From Nocardioides oceani (GTDB taxonomy: Bacteria > Actinomycetota > Actinomycetes > Propionibacteriales > Nocardioidaceae): a stretch of DNA of 64,000 nt. Position numbers and translations under genes: made by a program. The notes under the pieces were generated by a model. It worked only from the letters and a program-made list of their open reading frames with translations, did not search any database and had not been told where the DNA came from. This document shows positions 1 to 9,811 of this stretch, piece by piece. The stretch covers positions 1-64,000 of the forward strand of contig NZ_JAUHJQ010000005.1 of assembly GCF_030412965.1 (NCBI RefSeq). The letters run 5' to 3'. Position 1 is the stretch's first letter, and the number at the start of each line of letters is the position of its first letter.

Positions 1-117
1 TACGGCGGCCATAGCGAAAGGGAAACACCCGGTCCCATCCCGAACCCGGAAGTTAAGCCTTTCAGCGCCGATGGTACTGCAACCGCGAGGTTGTGGGAGA
101 GTAGGACGCCGCCGGAC
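1..117 (+). rRNA. rrf: 5S ribosomal RNA
   Basis: This is the 5S rRNA of the large ribosomal subunit. The start CGGCGGC pairs with GCCGCCG near base 110 to close helix I, and the conserved stretches CCGAACCCGGAAG, TTTCAGCGCCGATGG and GGGAGAGTAGGAC are all present. The first one or two bases may lie before the window. It is the last gene of an rRNA operon whose 16S and 23S genes would be to the left. Confidence 0.96.
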
Positions 118-126
118 ATACACTCC

Positions 127-162
127 GTAGAGGCCACCGCAAGGTGGCCTCTACGTGTTTTT
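127..162 (+). terminator. rRNA operon terminator
   Basis: A perfect 12-bp stem GTAGAGGCCACC / GGTGGCCTCTAC closes a GCAA tetraloop and is followed by GTGTTTTT. This is a textbook intrinsic terminator ten bases after the 5S gene and ends the rRNA operon. Confidence 0.93.
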
Positions 163-219
163 CCGGGAAAGTACGTCGGTACCGGCCCCGTCGCGGGCCA
201 GGAAGTGCAGAGGTGAGTC

Positions 220-1245
220 GTGGCCGAGGAGCGTCGCAACCAGCGGTCGTCCCAGGGAACGGGCGGCGGGAGCCGGTCCGGAGGCCCGCGAGGCGGCAAG
301 CCGGTCTCCGGCGGTCGTGGCCGGCCCGACGGGGCGGGCAGCGGCCGGCCGCAGAAGAGCGGGAGCTCCGGCTCGGGCCGCTCGAGCGAGCGGGCCGAGC
401 GGTTCGAGCCCCGCGGCGATGAACGCCGGGACCGGCGCAGCGGCGGCCGCCCCGAGCGTGGGGGTCGCGCCGAGCGCGGGGACCGCTCCGAGCGTCCTGG
501 TCGCAAGCAGGACTGGAAGCGGCCCGCCGACAAGCAGGCGGACCGCACCGAGGAGCAGGCCCGCTACGACGGACCCGACCTCCCGGCCGACATCACCGGC
601 AAGGAGCTCGACCGGTCGATCACCGCGCAGCTCAAGGGGCTGCCGGAGAAGCTCGCCTCCCGGGTCGCGCGCCACCTCGCGGCCGCGGGGTCGCTCATCG
701 ACGACGACCCCGAGACCGCCTACCAGCACACGCTGGCCGCCCGGGCGCGCGCACCGCGACTGGCCGTCGTCCGCGAGGCGACGGGCGAGGCGGCGTACGC
801 GGCGGGTCACTACGCCGAGGCGCTCGCCGAGCTGCGGGCCGCCAAGCGGATGAACGGCGCGACGGCCTACCTGCCGATCATGGCCGACTGCCACCGCGCG
901 CTGGGCCACCCCGACCAGGCGCTCAAGCTCGCCAAGAGCCCGTCGGTGGCCAACTTCGTGCCCGAGGCGAAGGCCGAGATGACCATCGTGGAGGCCGGCG
1001 CCCGCCGGGACATGGGTCAGCTCGACGCCGCGCTGCGGACGCTGGAGCTCGCGCCGCTGACCTCGAAGAACCGCGCGTCGTGGGTGGTGCGTCTGCGCTA
1101 CGCGTACGCCGACACCCTCGAGGCGGCCGGTCGCCTCAACGACGCGCTCACGTGGTTCCACCGCACGCACGCGATCGACAGCGACGAGATCACCGACGCG
1201 GCGGCGCGGGCCGACGCACTGGAGAAGCGCATCCCGCAGGACTGA
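220..1245 (+). CDS. TPR-like repeat protein with Arg/Gly-rich N-terminus
   Basis: A 341-residue cytoplasmic protein with no signal peptide or membrane segment. Residues 1-120 are low-complexity, rich in Arg, Gly, Ser and Glu, and resemble disordered nucleic-acid-binding tails. Residues 130-335 are helical with repeated Ala/Leu patterns (EALAELRAAKRMNG, DQALKLAKSP, DAALRTLELAPL, NDALTWFHRTHAID) typical of tetratricopeptide repeats. The GTG start follows AGAGGTGA. It sits alone between the rRNA terminator and a convergent gene. Function is unknown; a ribosome- or RNA-associated scaffold is a guess from the basic tail only. Confidence 0.82.
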   Translation: MAEERRNQRSSQGTGGGSRSGGPRGGKPVSGGRGRPDGAGSGRPQKSGSSGSGRSSERAERFEPRGDERRDRRSGGRPERGGRAERGDRSERPGRKQDWKRPADKQADRTEEQARYDGPDLPADITGKELDRSITAQLKGLPEKLASRVARHLAAAGSLIDDDPETAYQHTLAARARAPRLAVVREATGEAAYAAGHYAEALAELRAAKRMNGATAYLPIMADCHRALGHPDQALKLAKSPSVANFVPEAKAEMTIVEAGARRDMGQLDAALRTLELAPLTSKNRASWVVRLRYAYADTLEAAGRLNDALTWFHRTHAIDSDEITDAAARADALEKRIPQD

Positions 1246-1254
1246 CCGTAGGCG

Positions 1255-1287
1255 CCGTGCTCGGCCGGGGTCAGCGCCCGAGCACGG
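1255..1287. terminator. Convergent bidirectional terminator (candidate)
   Basis: The arms CCGTGCTCGG and CCGAGCACGG form a 10-bp perfect stem with a 13-base loop. They lie between the end of the TPR-like gene and the 3' end of the convergent minus-strand gene, partly inside its last codons. There is no T-run, as is common in GC-rich actinobacteria. Confidence 0.4.
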
Positions 1288-1783
1288 TGACCACGGCGTG
1301 GTCCACCCCGGCCGGCTGGGTCGCGGCGCGGATGCCGTCCTGGTAGCCGATGCGGATCCGGTCCAGCACGACGATCGCCGGCTCGGCGGCGACGACCTCG
1401 ACGACCAGGGAGTCGCCCGGCTCGAGGCGCTCGCCCTCCGGCGGCACCAGCTCGCGGCAGAAGGCGCCCGGGTCGGAGGTCACGACCAGCGAGCCGCCCT
1501 TGCAGAGCAGGGGGGCCAGCTCGACGTCGGTGTTGGCGGTCGCGTGCACCTTGACCCCGTCGAGGGCGAGCGAGCGGTCGCCGGGAGCGGCGAACATCCC
1601 GACGTACACGGGGGTGTCCACCGGCGTCGTGGCGCGTCGCGCGTCGGTCGAGGTGGCCAGCGCCGGCGGGTGGGTGCAGTACCAGGCGAGCACCGCGAGC
1701 AGCGCCGCCGCGAGGAGCGCCCAGACCGCCCAGCGGGTGCGCCGGCGCCGGGTGCTCACCTCGAGGGTCACGGCGTTGGTCAT
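1271..1783 (-). CDS. Single-pass membrane protein, unknown function
   Basis: A 170-residue protein. An Arg-rich stretch (RRRRTRW) precedes one transmembrane helix at about residues 18-37 (WAVWALLAAALLAVLAWYC), leaving an extracytoplasmic beta-rich domain of about 130 residues. I see no catalytic motif. I chose the ATG at 1783; a GTG at 1807 is in frame but less likely. There is no ribosome binding site, but TACCCT lies 7 bases before the ATG, so a leaderless transcript is plausible. Confidence 0.75.
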   Translation of the reverse strand: MTNAVTLEVSTRRRRTRWAVWALLAAALLAVLAWYCTHPPALATSTDARRATTPVDTPVYVGMFAAPGDRSLALDGVKVHATANTDVELAPLLCKGGSLVVTSDPGAFCRELVPPEGERLEPGDSLVVEVVAAEPAIVVLDRIRIGYQDGIRAATQPAGVDHAVVTVLGR

Positions 1784-1905
1784 GGTCGAGAGGGTAGGGC
1801 ACGTCACACGCCGCTTACGGACGCTCGGCGTCGGGTACCCACTCCCTGGTTCTTGACCCCCGCACCGCGCGGCGGTTCACTGCGGGAAGTCGTGGAGGAG
1901 GGGCG

Positions 1906-2736
1906 ATGGTGCGGTTCTCGGGAGCCGGCGTGAGCGACGTCGGCCACGTGCGCGAGCACAACGAGGACTCCGGGTTCGTCGCGTCGCGGGTGGGCCTGGT
2001 CGCCGACGGCGTGGGCGGGGCCGCAGCGGGCGAGATCGCGTCCGCCACGGTCGCGGCGGCCGTGGTCGACGCCGTGCTGGCGCACGCCGGCGCCACCCTC
2101 GAGCAGACCCTCCAGGCCGGTGCCGACCGGGCCCGGTCGGGGATCCGCCGCGCCATCCAGCACGACCTCACCCGGCTCGGCATGGCGACGACCCTGACGG
2201 TGCTGCTCTGCGACGGCGAGCGGGTCGTGCTCGGCCACGTCGGCGACTCGCGCGCCTACCGGCTCCGGGGCGGCACGCTGACGCAGCTCTCGACCGACCA
2301 CACCTACGTCGCGCACCTCGTCGCCTCGGGGCAGCTCGGCGCCGACGCGGTCGCCCGGCACCCGTGGCGCAACGTCGTCCTGCGGTCGGTCGACGGCGAC
2401 CCGGCGGACCAAGGGGTCGACCTGGCACCGGTCGACGCCGCCCCGGGGGACCGCTTCCTGGTGTGCAGCGACGGATTGACCGACATGGTCCCCGACCCGG
2501 AGGTGGCGCGGCTGCTCGCGGAGGGGTCGCCCGGCGAGGCAGCGGCCGGGCTGACCGAGGCGGCGCTCGCGGCGGGCGGCCGGGACAACATCACCTGCGT
2601 CGTCCTCGACCTGGTCGACGACGCGGGCGTGGTCCGCGACGAGGACGGGACGCGGCTCGGTGCGCTCGCGGATCCGGTCAACGTGGTCGACCCCGGCCCG
2701 GTCCGGATCGTGCGGGGGCCCGCCACGGCGCTGTGA
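1906..2736 (+). CDS. PP2C-family serine/threonine protein phosphatase
   Basis: A soluble 276-residue metal-dependent phosphatase that removes phosphate from Ser/Thr of proteins. The family motifs appear in order: REHNEDSGF (metal-binding Asp), ADGVGG, GHVGDSRAY, SDGLTDMV and GRDNITCVV, so all core metal ligands are present. There is no membrane anchor, unlike mycobacterial PstP. The ATG is preceded by GGAGGAG. A following hydrolase gene starts at or just after its stop codon, so the two are probably co-transcribed. No partner kinase gene is nearby. Confidence 0.93.
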   Translation: MVRFSGAGVSDVGHVREHNEDSGFVASRVGLVADGVGGAAAGEIASATVAAAVVDAVLAHAGATLEQTLQAGADRARSGIRRAIQHDLTRLGMATTLTVLLCDGERVVLGHVGDSRAYRLRGGTLTQLSTDHTYVAHLVASGQLGADAVARHPWRNVVLRSVDGDPADQGVDLAPVDAAPGDRFLVCSDGLTDMVPDPEVARLLAEGSPGEAAAGLTEAALAAGGRDNITCVVLDLVDDAGVVRDEDGTRLGALADPVNVVDPGPVRIVRGPATAL

Positions 2737-2756
2737 GCCGTGGCACACTGCCCGCC

Positions 2757-3683
2757 GTGACGAACGTCGAGCGCCCGGCCCTCGAGGGCACCGTCGCCGT
2801 GCGCGCGGGCCGGCGCCTCAGCTTCGCGGAGTACGGCGCGGCGCGCGGACCCGCGGTCGTCTGGATGCACGGCACGCCCGGCGGTCGCCGGCAGATCCCC
2901 CTGGAGGCCCGCGCGTTCGCGGAGGCCCGCGGGGTGCGGATCATCGGCATCGACCGGCCGGGGATCGGGACGTCGACGCCGTACCTCTACCGCGACGTGC
3001 GCGACTGGACCGACGACCTGGCCGTCCTGCTCGACACCCTCGCCGTGGACACGCTCCGGCTGGTCGGGCTCTCCGGCGGCGCGCCGTACGTCCTGGCGGC
3101 CGGAGCGGCGATGCCCGACCGGGTGCACGGGATCGCCGTGCTCGGCGGCGTGGCGCCCACGGTGGGCCCGGACGCGGCTCCCGGCGGCCCCATCCAGCTG
3201 GCCGTGCGCCTCGCGCCGGTGATCGAGGCGACGCGAGTCCCGCTCGGGGTGGGCCTGACGCAGGTCATCCGCCTGGTGCGGCCGATCGCCGGCACCTTCC
3301 TCGACCTGTACGCCGCGGTGCAGCCGGAGGGGGACCGGCGGCTGCTGGCGCGACCGGAGTTCAAGGCGATGTTCGTCGACGACCTGCTCAACGGCAGCCG
3401 CTTCCAGACCTCCGCCCCGCTCGCCGACCTGGTGCTCTTCACCCGGGACTGGGGCTTCCGGCTCGCGGAGGTGACCGTGCCGGTGCGCTGGTGGCACGGC
3501 GACGCCGACCACATCGTGCCGTTCCGGCACGGGCAGCACGTCGTCGACCGGCTCCCGGACGCCACGATCACCGCCATCGACGGCGAGAGCCACCTCGGCG
3601 GGCTCGGCATCGCCGAGGAGGTGCTCGGCACCGTCCTGGACCTCGGTCCGCGCCGGGCGGGGGCCGCCGCGGGCGGTTCCTGA
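2757..3683 (+). CDS. Alpha/beta hydrolase
   Basis: A 308-residue alpha/beta-hydrolase-fold enzyme of unknown substrate. The oxyanion region is HGTPGG, the nucleophile elbow is GLSGG, the acid is in HGDADHIVP and the base in GESHLGG, so the triad is complete. Size and motifs fit esterase or haloperoxidase-like members. Two starts are possible: GTG 2757 (used here) or GTG 2733, which overlaps the phosphatase stop as GTGA and would add eight residues. The overlap suggests coupling to the PP2C gene. Confidence 0.88.
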   Translation: MTNVERPALEGTVAVRAGRRLSFAEYGAARGPAVVWMHGTPGGRRQIPLEARAFAEARGVRIIGIDRPGIGTSTPYLYRDVRDWTDDLAVLLDTLAVDTLRLVGLSGGAPYVLAAGAAMPDRVHGIAVLGGVAPTVGPDAAPGGPIQLAVRLAPVIEATRVPLGVGLTQVIRLVRPIAGTFLDLYAAVQPEGDRRLLARPEFKAMFVDDLLNGSRFQTSAPLADLVLFTRDWGFRLAEVTVPVRWWHGDADHIVPFRHGQHVVDRLPDATITAIDGESHLGGLGIAEEVLGTVLDLGPRRAGAAAGGS

Positions 3684-3828
3684 CCCCCGACGGTCCATAC
3701 CGCTGGTGCTCAGCGGCAACATAGGTCACAATGGGAGCACAACTACATCGTTGTCACTCGACTGACTTCAACCGACACGAGACCGCTGGGGAAGGCGTAG
3801 CTCGCGCCGGAGGAAGAAGGAGGTCACG

Positions 3829-4347
3829 GTGACCGCACGCACTGCTACCCGCACCGCGACGAGGGGCGTCCTGTACGTCCACTCAGCGCCGTCCGCGCTG
3901 TGCCCGCACATCGAGTGGGCCGTCGGTGGTGTGCTGGGTGCTGCCGTCAACGCCGACTGGACCCCCCAGCCGGCGCAGGCAGGCACCTACCGCGCCGAGC
4001 TGTCCTGGACCGGCGCGCCGGGTTCCGCTGCCGCCATCGCCTCGGCGCTGCGCGGCTGGAACCACCTGCGCTTCGAGGTGACCGAGGAGCCCACGTCGGG
4101 CACCGAGGGCGCCCGCTACTCCTACACGCCCGAGCTCGGCGTCTTCCACGCCGTCACCGGCCTCCACGGCGACATCATGATCCCCGAGGACCGGCTCAAG
4201 GCCGCGGTGGTCAAGGCCGCCCTCGGCGACACCACCCTGCTGGTCGAGATCGACAAGCTCCTCGGCAAGCCTTGGGACGACGAGCTGGAGACCTTCCGGC
4301 ACGCCGGCGACGGCGCCCCCGTGCGTTGGCTCCACCAGGTCGTCTGA
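3829..4347 (+). CDS. DUF3145 family protein
   Basis: A 172-residue soluble protein matching the actinobacterial DUF3145 family in length and in signatures such as GVLYVHSAPSALCPHIEWA, WNHLRFEVTEEP and LGVFHAVTGLHGDI. The family has no established function. The GTG start is well supported by AAGGAGG six bases upstream. It is a single gene, closed by a strong hairpin before the convergent accD. Confidence 0.92.
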   Translation: MTARTATRTATRGVLYVHSAPSALCPHIEWAVGGVLGAAVNADWTPQPAQAGTYRAELSWTGAPGSAAAIASALRGWNHLRFEVTEEPTSGTEGARYSYTPELGVFHAVTGLHGDIMIPEDRLKAAVVKAALGDTTLLVEIDKLLGKPWDDELETFRHAGDGAPVRWLHQVV

Positions 4348-4359
4348 CCGGACGCACGA

Positions 4360-4389
4360 CGCCGCCGGTGCCCGGAGGCACCGGCGGCG
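4360..4389. terminator. Convergent terminator after DUF3145 and accD
   Basis: A 13-bp perfect stem CGCCGCCGGTGCC / GGCACCGGCGGCG with a CGGA tetraloop, in the 99-base gap between two convergent genes. It probably acts in both directions. Confidence 0.75.
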
Positions 4390-4446
4390 ACAGGTGTCGG
4401 CTGGCGTTCGACAGGTGGGCGACAGGTGGACGGTGGTCCGCCGTCG

Positions 4447-5888
4447 TCAGAGCGGGATGTTGCCGTGCGCCCCGTGCCGGACGCCCTCGGCCTGGACGGC
4501 CTCGTCGATGGCGCGGGCGAGCGCGGACCGGGTGAGCGCCGGGTCGACGACCTCGTCGACGACACCGATCTCGACCGCCTTGTCGACGCCTCCCGCGAGC
4601 CGCTCGTGCTCGGCGGCGAGCTCAGCCTCGACCTGCGGGCGGATCTCGGGGGCGACCTCGGCCAGCCGGCGCCGGTGGAGGACGCGGATCGCGGCGACCG
4701 CCCCCATGACGGCGACCTCCGCGCCGGGCCAGGCGAAGACCCGCGTGGCGCCGAGCGAGCGGGAGTTCATCGCGATGTACGCGCCGCCGTACGTCTTCCG
4801 GGTCACCAGCGTCACCCGCGGGACCACGCACTCCCCGAACGCGTGCAGCAGCTTGGCGCCGCGGCGTACGACGCCGTCCCACTCCTGGCCCACGCCGGGC
4901 AGGTAGCCCGGTACGTCGACGAGCACGACCAGCGGCACGCCCAGCGCGTCGCACATCCGCACGAACCGGCTGGCCTTCTCGGCCGAGAGCGAGTCGAGGC
5001 AGCCGCCGAGGCGGAGCGGGTTGTTGGCGACGACACCGACGGTGCGCCCGCCGAGCCGGCCCAGGGCGGTGACGATGTTCGGCGCCCAGCGGGCGTGCAG
5101 CTCGAGCATGGTGCCGTCGTCGAGGACGGCCTCCACGAGGGGGTGCACGTCGTAGGCGCGCTTCCGGGACTCCGGCAGGACCGCGGCCAGGTCGCGGTCC
5201 TCCACGTCGGCGACCCGCAGGCTGCCCTGGGCGCCCAGGAGGTGTGCGACGCGGCGCGCCTGGTCGAGCGCGTCACGCTCGGACTCGGCCAGCACGTGGA
5301 CGACGCCGGAGCGGCGGCCGTGCGGCTCGGGACCGCCGAGGCGCAGCATGTCGACGTCCTCGCCGGTGACCGAGCGGACGACGTCCGGCCCGGTCACGAA
5401 GATGCGGCCCTCGGGACCGAGGACGACCACGTCGGTGAGGGCGGGGCCGTACGCCGCGCCGCCGGCCGCCGGGCCGAGCACGACCGAGACCTGGGGCACC
5501 CGGCCGGAGGCCTGCGTCATCACCTTGAAGATCCGGCCGACCGCGTGGAGCGACAGCACGCCCTCGGCGAGCCGGGCGCCGCCGGAGTGCCACAGGCCGA
5601 TGATCGGCACGCCGTCGGTCATCGCCCGGTGGTAGGCGTCCACCACGACCTGGCAGCCGCGGTCGCCCATCGCGCCACCCATGACGGTGGCGTCGGAGCA
5701 GAACGCGACGACGCGGGAGCCGTCGACGGTGCCGACGGCGGCGACCATGCCGGAGTCGTCGTCGGGGGTGATCAGCTCGAGGCTGTCGTCGTCGAGCAGG
5801 GACCGCAGCCGGGTGACCGGGTGTCGGGGGTCCTGCTCGCGAGGCAGCTTGACCGGCGTGCGGGGCGCGGCGGGCGCCGTGGCCTGGG

Positions 5889-5892
<4 letters not shown>
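4447..5892 (-). CDS. accD: Acyl-CoA carboxylase carboxyltransferase (beta) subunit, AccD6-like
   Basis: A 481-residue carboxyltransferase that moves CO2 from biotin to acetyl-CoA (and perhaps propionyl-CoA), giving malonyl-CoA for fatty-acid synthesis. The crotonase-like N- and C-halves are both present, with acyl-CoA/biotin pocket loops HSGGARLAEG, GPAAGGAAYGPALTD and RKTYGGAYIAMN. The biotinylated alpha subunit is not in the window. It is the last gene of the FAS-II operon and overlaps fabF by ATGA. Its position matches mycobacterial accD6 after the KAS genes. Confidence 0.94.
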
Positions 5893-7139
<1,247 letters not shown>

Positions 7140-7193
7140 GATGGCTGCTCCTCGGGGAGGGGACGTGCGGGGCGGGACGGTGGCGCGCGGCCG

Positions 7194-7439
7194 TCAGGCC
7201 GAGGCGCGCTCGATGAAGGCCACGGCGTCGCCGACGGTGCGGAGGTTCTTGACCTCGTCGTCGGGGATGGAGACGCCGAACTTCTCCTCGGCGGCCACGA
7301 CGACCTCGACCATCGACAGGGAGTCGACGTCGAGGTCCTCGACGAAGGCCTTGTCGAGCTGGACGTCGGCGGCGTCGACGCCGGCGACCTCGTTGACGAT
7401 CTCGGCGAGGTCGGAGCGGATCTCCTCGGTGGTTGCCAT
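7194..7439 (-). CDS. acpP: Acyl carrier protein
   Basis: An 81-residue acidic helical protein that carries growing acyl chains on a phosphopantetheine arm. The attachment site is Ser40 in DLDVDSLSMVE. Length and charge are typical. The ATG is preceded by GAGAGGAAG. It sits between fabH and fabF as in other actinobacterial FAS-II operons. Confidence 0.96.
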   Translation of the reverse strand: MATTEEIRSDLAEIVNEVAGVDAADVQLDKAFVEDLDVDSLSMVEVVVAAEEKFGVSIPDDEVKNLRTVGDAVAFIERASA

Positions 7440-7501
7440 GCGTGCTTCCTCTCGGGTTGGGGTGGTGCGGGAACTCGGGGGTCCTGCCGGCGCAGCGCCG
7501 G

Positions 7502-8506
7502 TCAGGGGACGGTGACGACCTGGGCGGCGTACGCCAGGCCGGCGCCGAAGGCGACCAGCAGGGCGGTGTCGCCGGAGCGGGCGTCGCCCTCGGCGAGCAT
7601 CCGGTCCAGCGCCAGCGGGATGGACGCCGCCGAGGTGTTGCCCTGCTCGGCGATGTCGCGGGCGATCCGGACCGTCTCGGGCAGCTTCATCGCCCGCGCC
7701 ATCGCGTCGGTGATGCGCATGTTGGCCTGGTGCGGGACGAAGCAGTCGAGCTGGTCGACGGTGATGCCGGCGCGGTCGAGCGCCTGCTGGCCGACCTTCG
7801 CCATCGCGAAGGAGGCCCACCGGAAGACCGAGCTGCCCTGCATGACCAGGTGCGGCATCGCTGGCGCCTCGGCGGCGAGGACGTCGCGCCAGTCGTGGCG
7901 GGAGCGGATGAGGTCGGCCTGCTCCCCGTCGGAGCCCCACACGACCGGGCCGATGCCGGGCTCGTCGCTCGGTCCGACCACCGCCGCGCCGGCGCCGTCG
8001 GCGAAGATGAAGGCCGTGCCGCGGTCGGTCATGTCGGTGATGTCGGAGAGCCGCTCGACGCCGACGACCAGCACGTGCCGGGCGCTGCCGGCCCGGACGA
8101 AGTCCGCCGCCATGGCGATGCCGTGGCAGAAGCCGGCGCACGCGGCGGAGATGTCGAACGCTGCGGCCTGGTCGGTGCCGAGCTCGTGGGCGACCGCGGT
8201 CGCGACGGCGGGGGTCTGCACGAGGTGGCTCACGGTGGCCACGACGACGCAGTCGATCTGCTTGCTCTCCACGCCGGCGCGCTCGAGCGCCTGGCGTGCG
8301 GCGGCGACCGACATCACCTGGATCGTCTCGTCGGGCTCGGCGAAGCGGCGCTGCCGAATCCCCGAACGCTGCTGGATCCACTCGTCGCTGGAGTCGATCG
8401 CCTCGACGACCTCCGCGTTGGGGACGACGCGCCGGGGGCGGTAGGCGCCGATGCCCAGGATCCGCGCGTGCGGGGCGCCGGTGGCCGCCCGGATGGCCGC
8501 CGGCAT
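7502..8506 (-). CDS. fabH: 3-oxoacyl-ACP synthase III
   Basis: A 334-residue initiating condensing enzyme that joins an acyl-CoA primer to malonyl-ACP. The Cys-His-Asn triad is present: Cys123 (SAACAGF), His259 (VPHQAN) and Asn290 (EQGNTSAAS). The ATG overlaps the fabD stop as TGATG, which fixes the start and implies coupled translation. Substrate choice (branched or straight primer) cannot be read from the sequence. Confidence 0.95.
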   Translation of the reverse strand: MPAAIRAATGAPHARILGIGAYRPRRVVPNAEVVEAIDSSDEWIQQRSGIRQRRFAEPDETIQVMSVAAARQALERAGVESKQIDCVVVATVSHLVQTPAVATAVAHELGTDQAAAFDISAACAGFCHGIAMAADFVRAGSARHVLVVGVERLSDITDMTDRGTAFIFADGAGAAVVGPSDEPGIGPVVWGSDGEQADLIRSRHDWRDVLAAEAPAMPHLVMQGSSVFRWASFAMAKVGQQALDRAGITVDQLDCFVPHQANMRITDAMARAMKLPETVRIARDIAEQGNTSAASIPLALDRMLAEGDARSGDTALLVAFGAGLAYAAQVVTVP

Positions 8507-9690
8507 CAGGCGGCGCCCTCGGGGTGCAGGCGCAGCAGCGGCTGGCCGGGGGAGACGAGGTCGCCGTCCTCGACGAGCCACTCCACGACCTGGCCGCCGT
8601 GGGCGGCGGTGACCGGGATCCGGTCGCGCAGGCTGGCGACGTCGCCGATCGGGGCGCCCGCGGGCAGCACGTCGGTCGCCGCGGCGTCGCCGGCGATGTG
8701 GAAGGTGCCCTTGACCGGGGAGACGACCATCCGCCACGTCGGCGAGGTCTCCATCTCCGAGGACTCGCCGTGCTCGTCGCAGAACGCGCGGGCGGCGTCG
8801 AGCTGGTCGGGGGTCTTCAGCGCGAAGGTCGCCACGCCCTTGAGCGCGCGCTTGGCGATGCCGGTCAGTGTGCCGGCCGGCGGCATCTCCAGGATGCCCG
8901 TGACGCCGAGGTCGGCCATCGTCTCCAGGCACAGGTCCCACCGCACGGGGCTGGCGACCTGGCCGACGATCCGGCGCAGGACCTCGCGACCGTCGTGGAC
9001 CACCTGGCCGTCGCGGTTGGAGATCACCCGCGTGCGCGGGTCGTGGGTGGAGACCGAGCGGGCGAGTCGCTCGACGTGGTCGACGGCCGGGCGCATGTGC
9101 TCGGTGTGGAAGGCGCCGGCGACGCTCAGGGGCATGAGCCGCGCCTTCGCGGGCGCGTCGTCGGCGAGGGCAGCGAGCTGCTCGAGGGTGCCGGCTGCGA
9201 CGACCTGGCCGGGGCCGTTGTCGTTGGCGGCGGTGAGGCCGTGGCGGGCCAGCGTCGCCAGCACCTCGTCCCGGTCGCCGCCGAGGATCGCGGTCATCCC
9301 GGTCGGGGTCGCGGCGGAGGCGTCGGCCATGGCGTTGCCGCGCTCGCGGACCAGCACCATCGCCTGCTCGGCCGTGATCGCCCGGGCGCCGGCCGCGGCG
9401 GTCAGCTCGCCGACGCTGTGGCCGGCCACGGCACCGATCCGCGCGAACGCGTCGGCGGGGTGGGGGAACAGCTCGAGCGCGGCCACGAGGCCGGTCGCCA
9501 CCAGCAGCGGCTGGGCGACGCGGGTGTCGCGGATGGTCTCCGCGTCGGACTCGGTGCCGTGGGTGACGAGGTCCGCGCCGGCGACGGTCGCGAGCCACTC
9601 GAACCGGGAGGCGAAGGTCGGGTCCTCCAGCCAGGGCCGGAGGAAGCCGGGGGTCTGGGCCCCCTGGCCCGGGGCGACGATGACGAGCAC
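8506..9690 (-). CDS. fabD: Malonyl-CoA:ACP transacylase fused to a biotinyl/lipoyl-like domain
   Basis: Residues 1-310 are a complete FabD, which moves malonyl from CoA to ACP: GQGAQ at 8-12, nucleophile Ser92 in GHSVGE and His195 in GAFHTEHM. The protein is about 80 residues longer than usual FabD. The extra C-terminus (about 318-394) has the biotinyl/lipoyl-domain pattern, with TAAHGGQVVEWLVEDGD then VSPGQPLLRL, but ends RLHPEG where EAMKM with the modified lysine would be. The start at GTG 9690 gives MLVIVAPGQGAQ, matching streptomycete FabD; GTG 9699 is an alternative. It is the first gene of the operon, below a palindromic operator candidate. Confidence 0.94.
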   Translation of the reverse strand: MLVIVAPGQGAQTPGFLRPWLEDPTFASRFEWLATVAGADLVTHGTESDAETIRDTRVAQPLLVATGLVAALELFPHPADAFARIGAVAGHSVGELTAAAGARAITAEQAMVLVRERGNAMADASAATPTGMTAILGGDRDEVLATLARHGLTAANDNGPGQVVAAGTLEQLAALADDAPAKARLMPLSVAGAFHTEHMRPAVDHVERLARSVSTHDPRTRVISNRDGQVVHDGREVLRRIVGQVASPVRWDLCLETMADLGVTGILEMPPAGTLTGIAKRALKGVATFALKTPDQLDAARAFCDEHGESSEMETSPTWRMVVSPVKGTFHIAGDAAATDVLPAGAPIGDVASLRDRIPVTAAHGGQVVEWLVEDGDLVSPGQPLLRLHPEGAA

Positions 9691-9758
9691 GAGGTCCACC
9701 CTGCCGTTCCCCCCCGTCCCGCCTCGCCTCGGACGCGGACGAAATCGACCCGGGTCGC

Positions 9759-9777
9759 GTTGTGGGAACCCCACAAC
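9759..9777. promoter_or_regulatory. Candidate FasR operator upstream of fabD
   Basis: A perfect inverted repeat GTTGTGGG-AAC-CCCACAAC lies 69 bases upstream of the fabD start, in the gap after the fasR-like gene. In Streptomyces, FasR binds the fabD promoter to activate the operon. That this palindrome is its site is inferred from symmetry and position. Confidence 0.55.
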
Positions 9778-9811
9778 TTCCGACGCCGCGTCGCGGCTAC
9801 CGGCGACGCGC

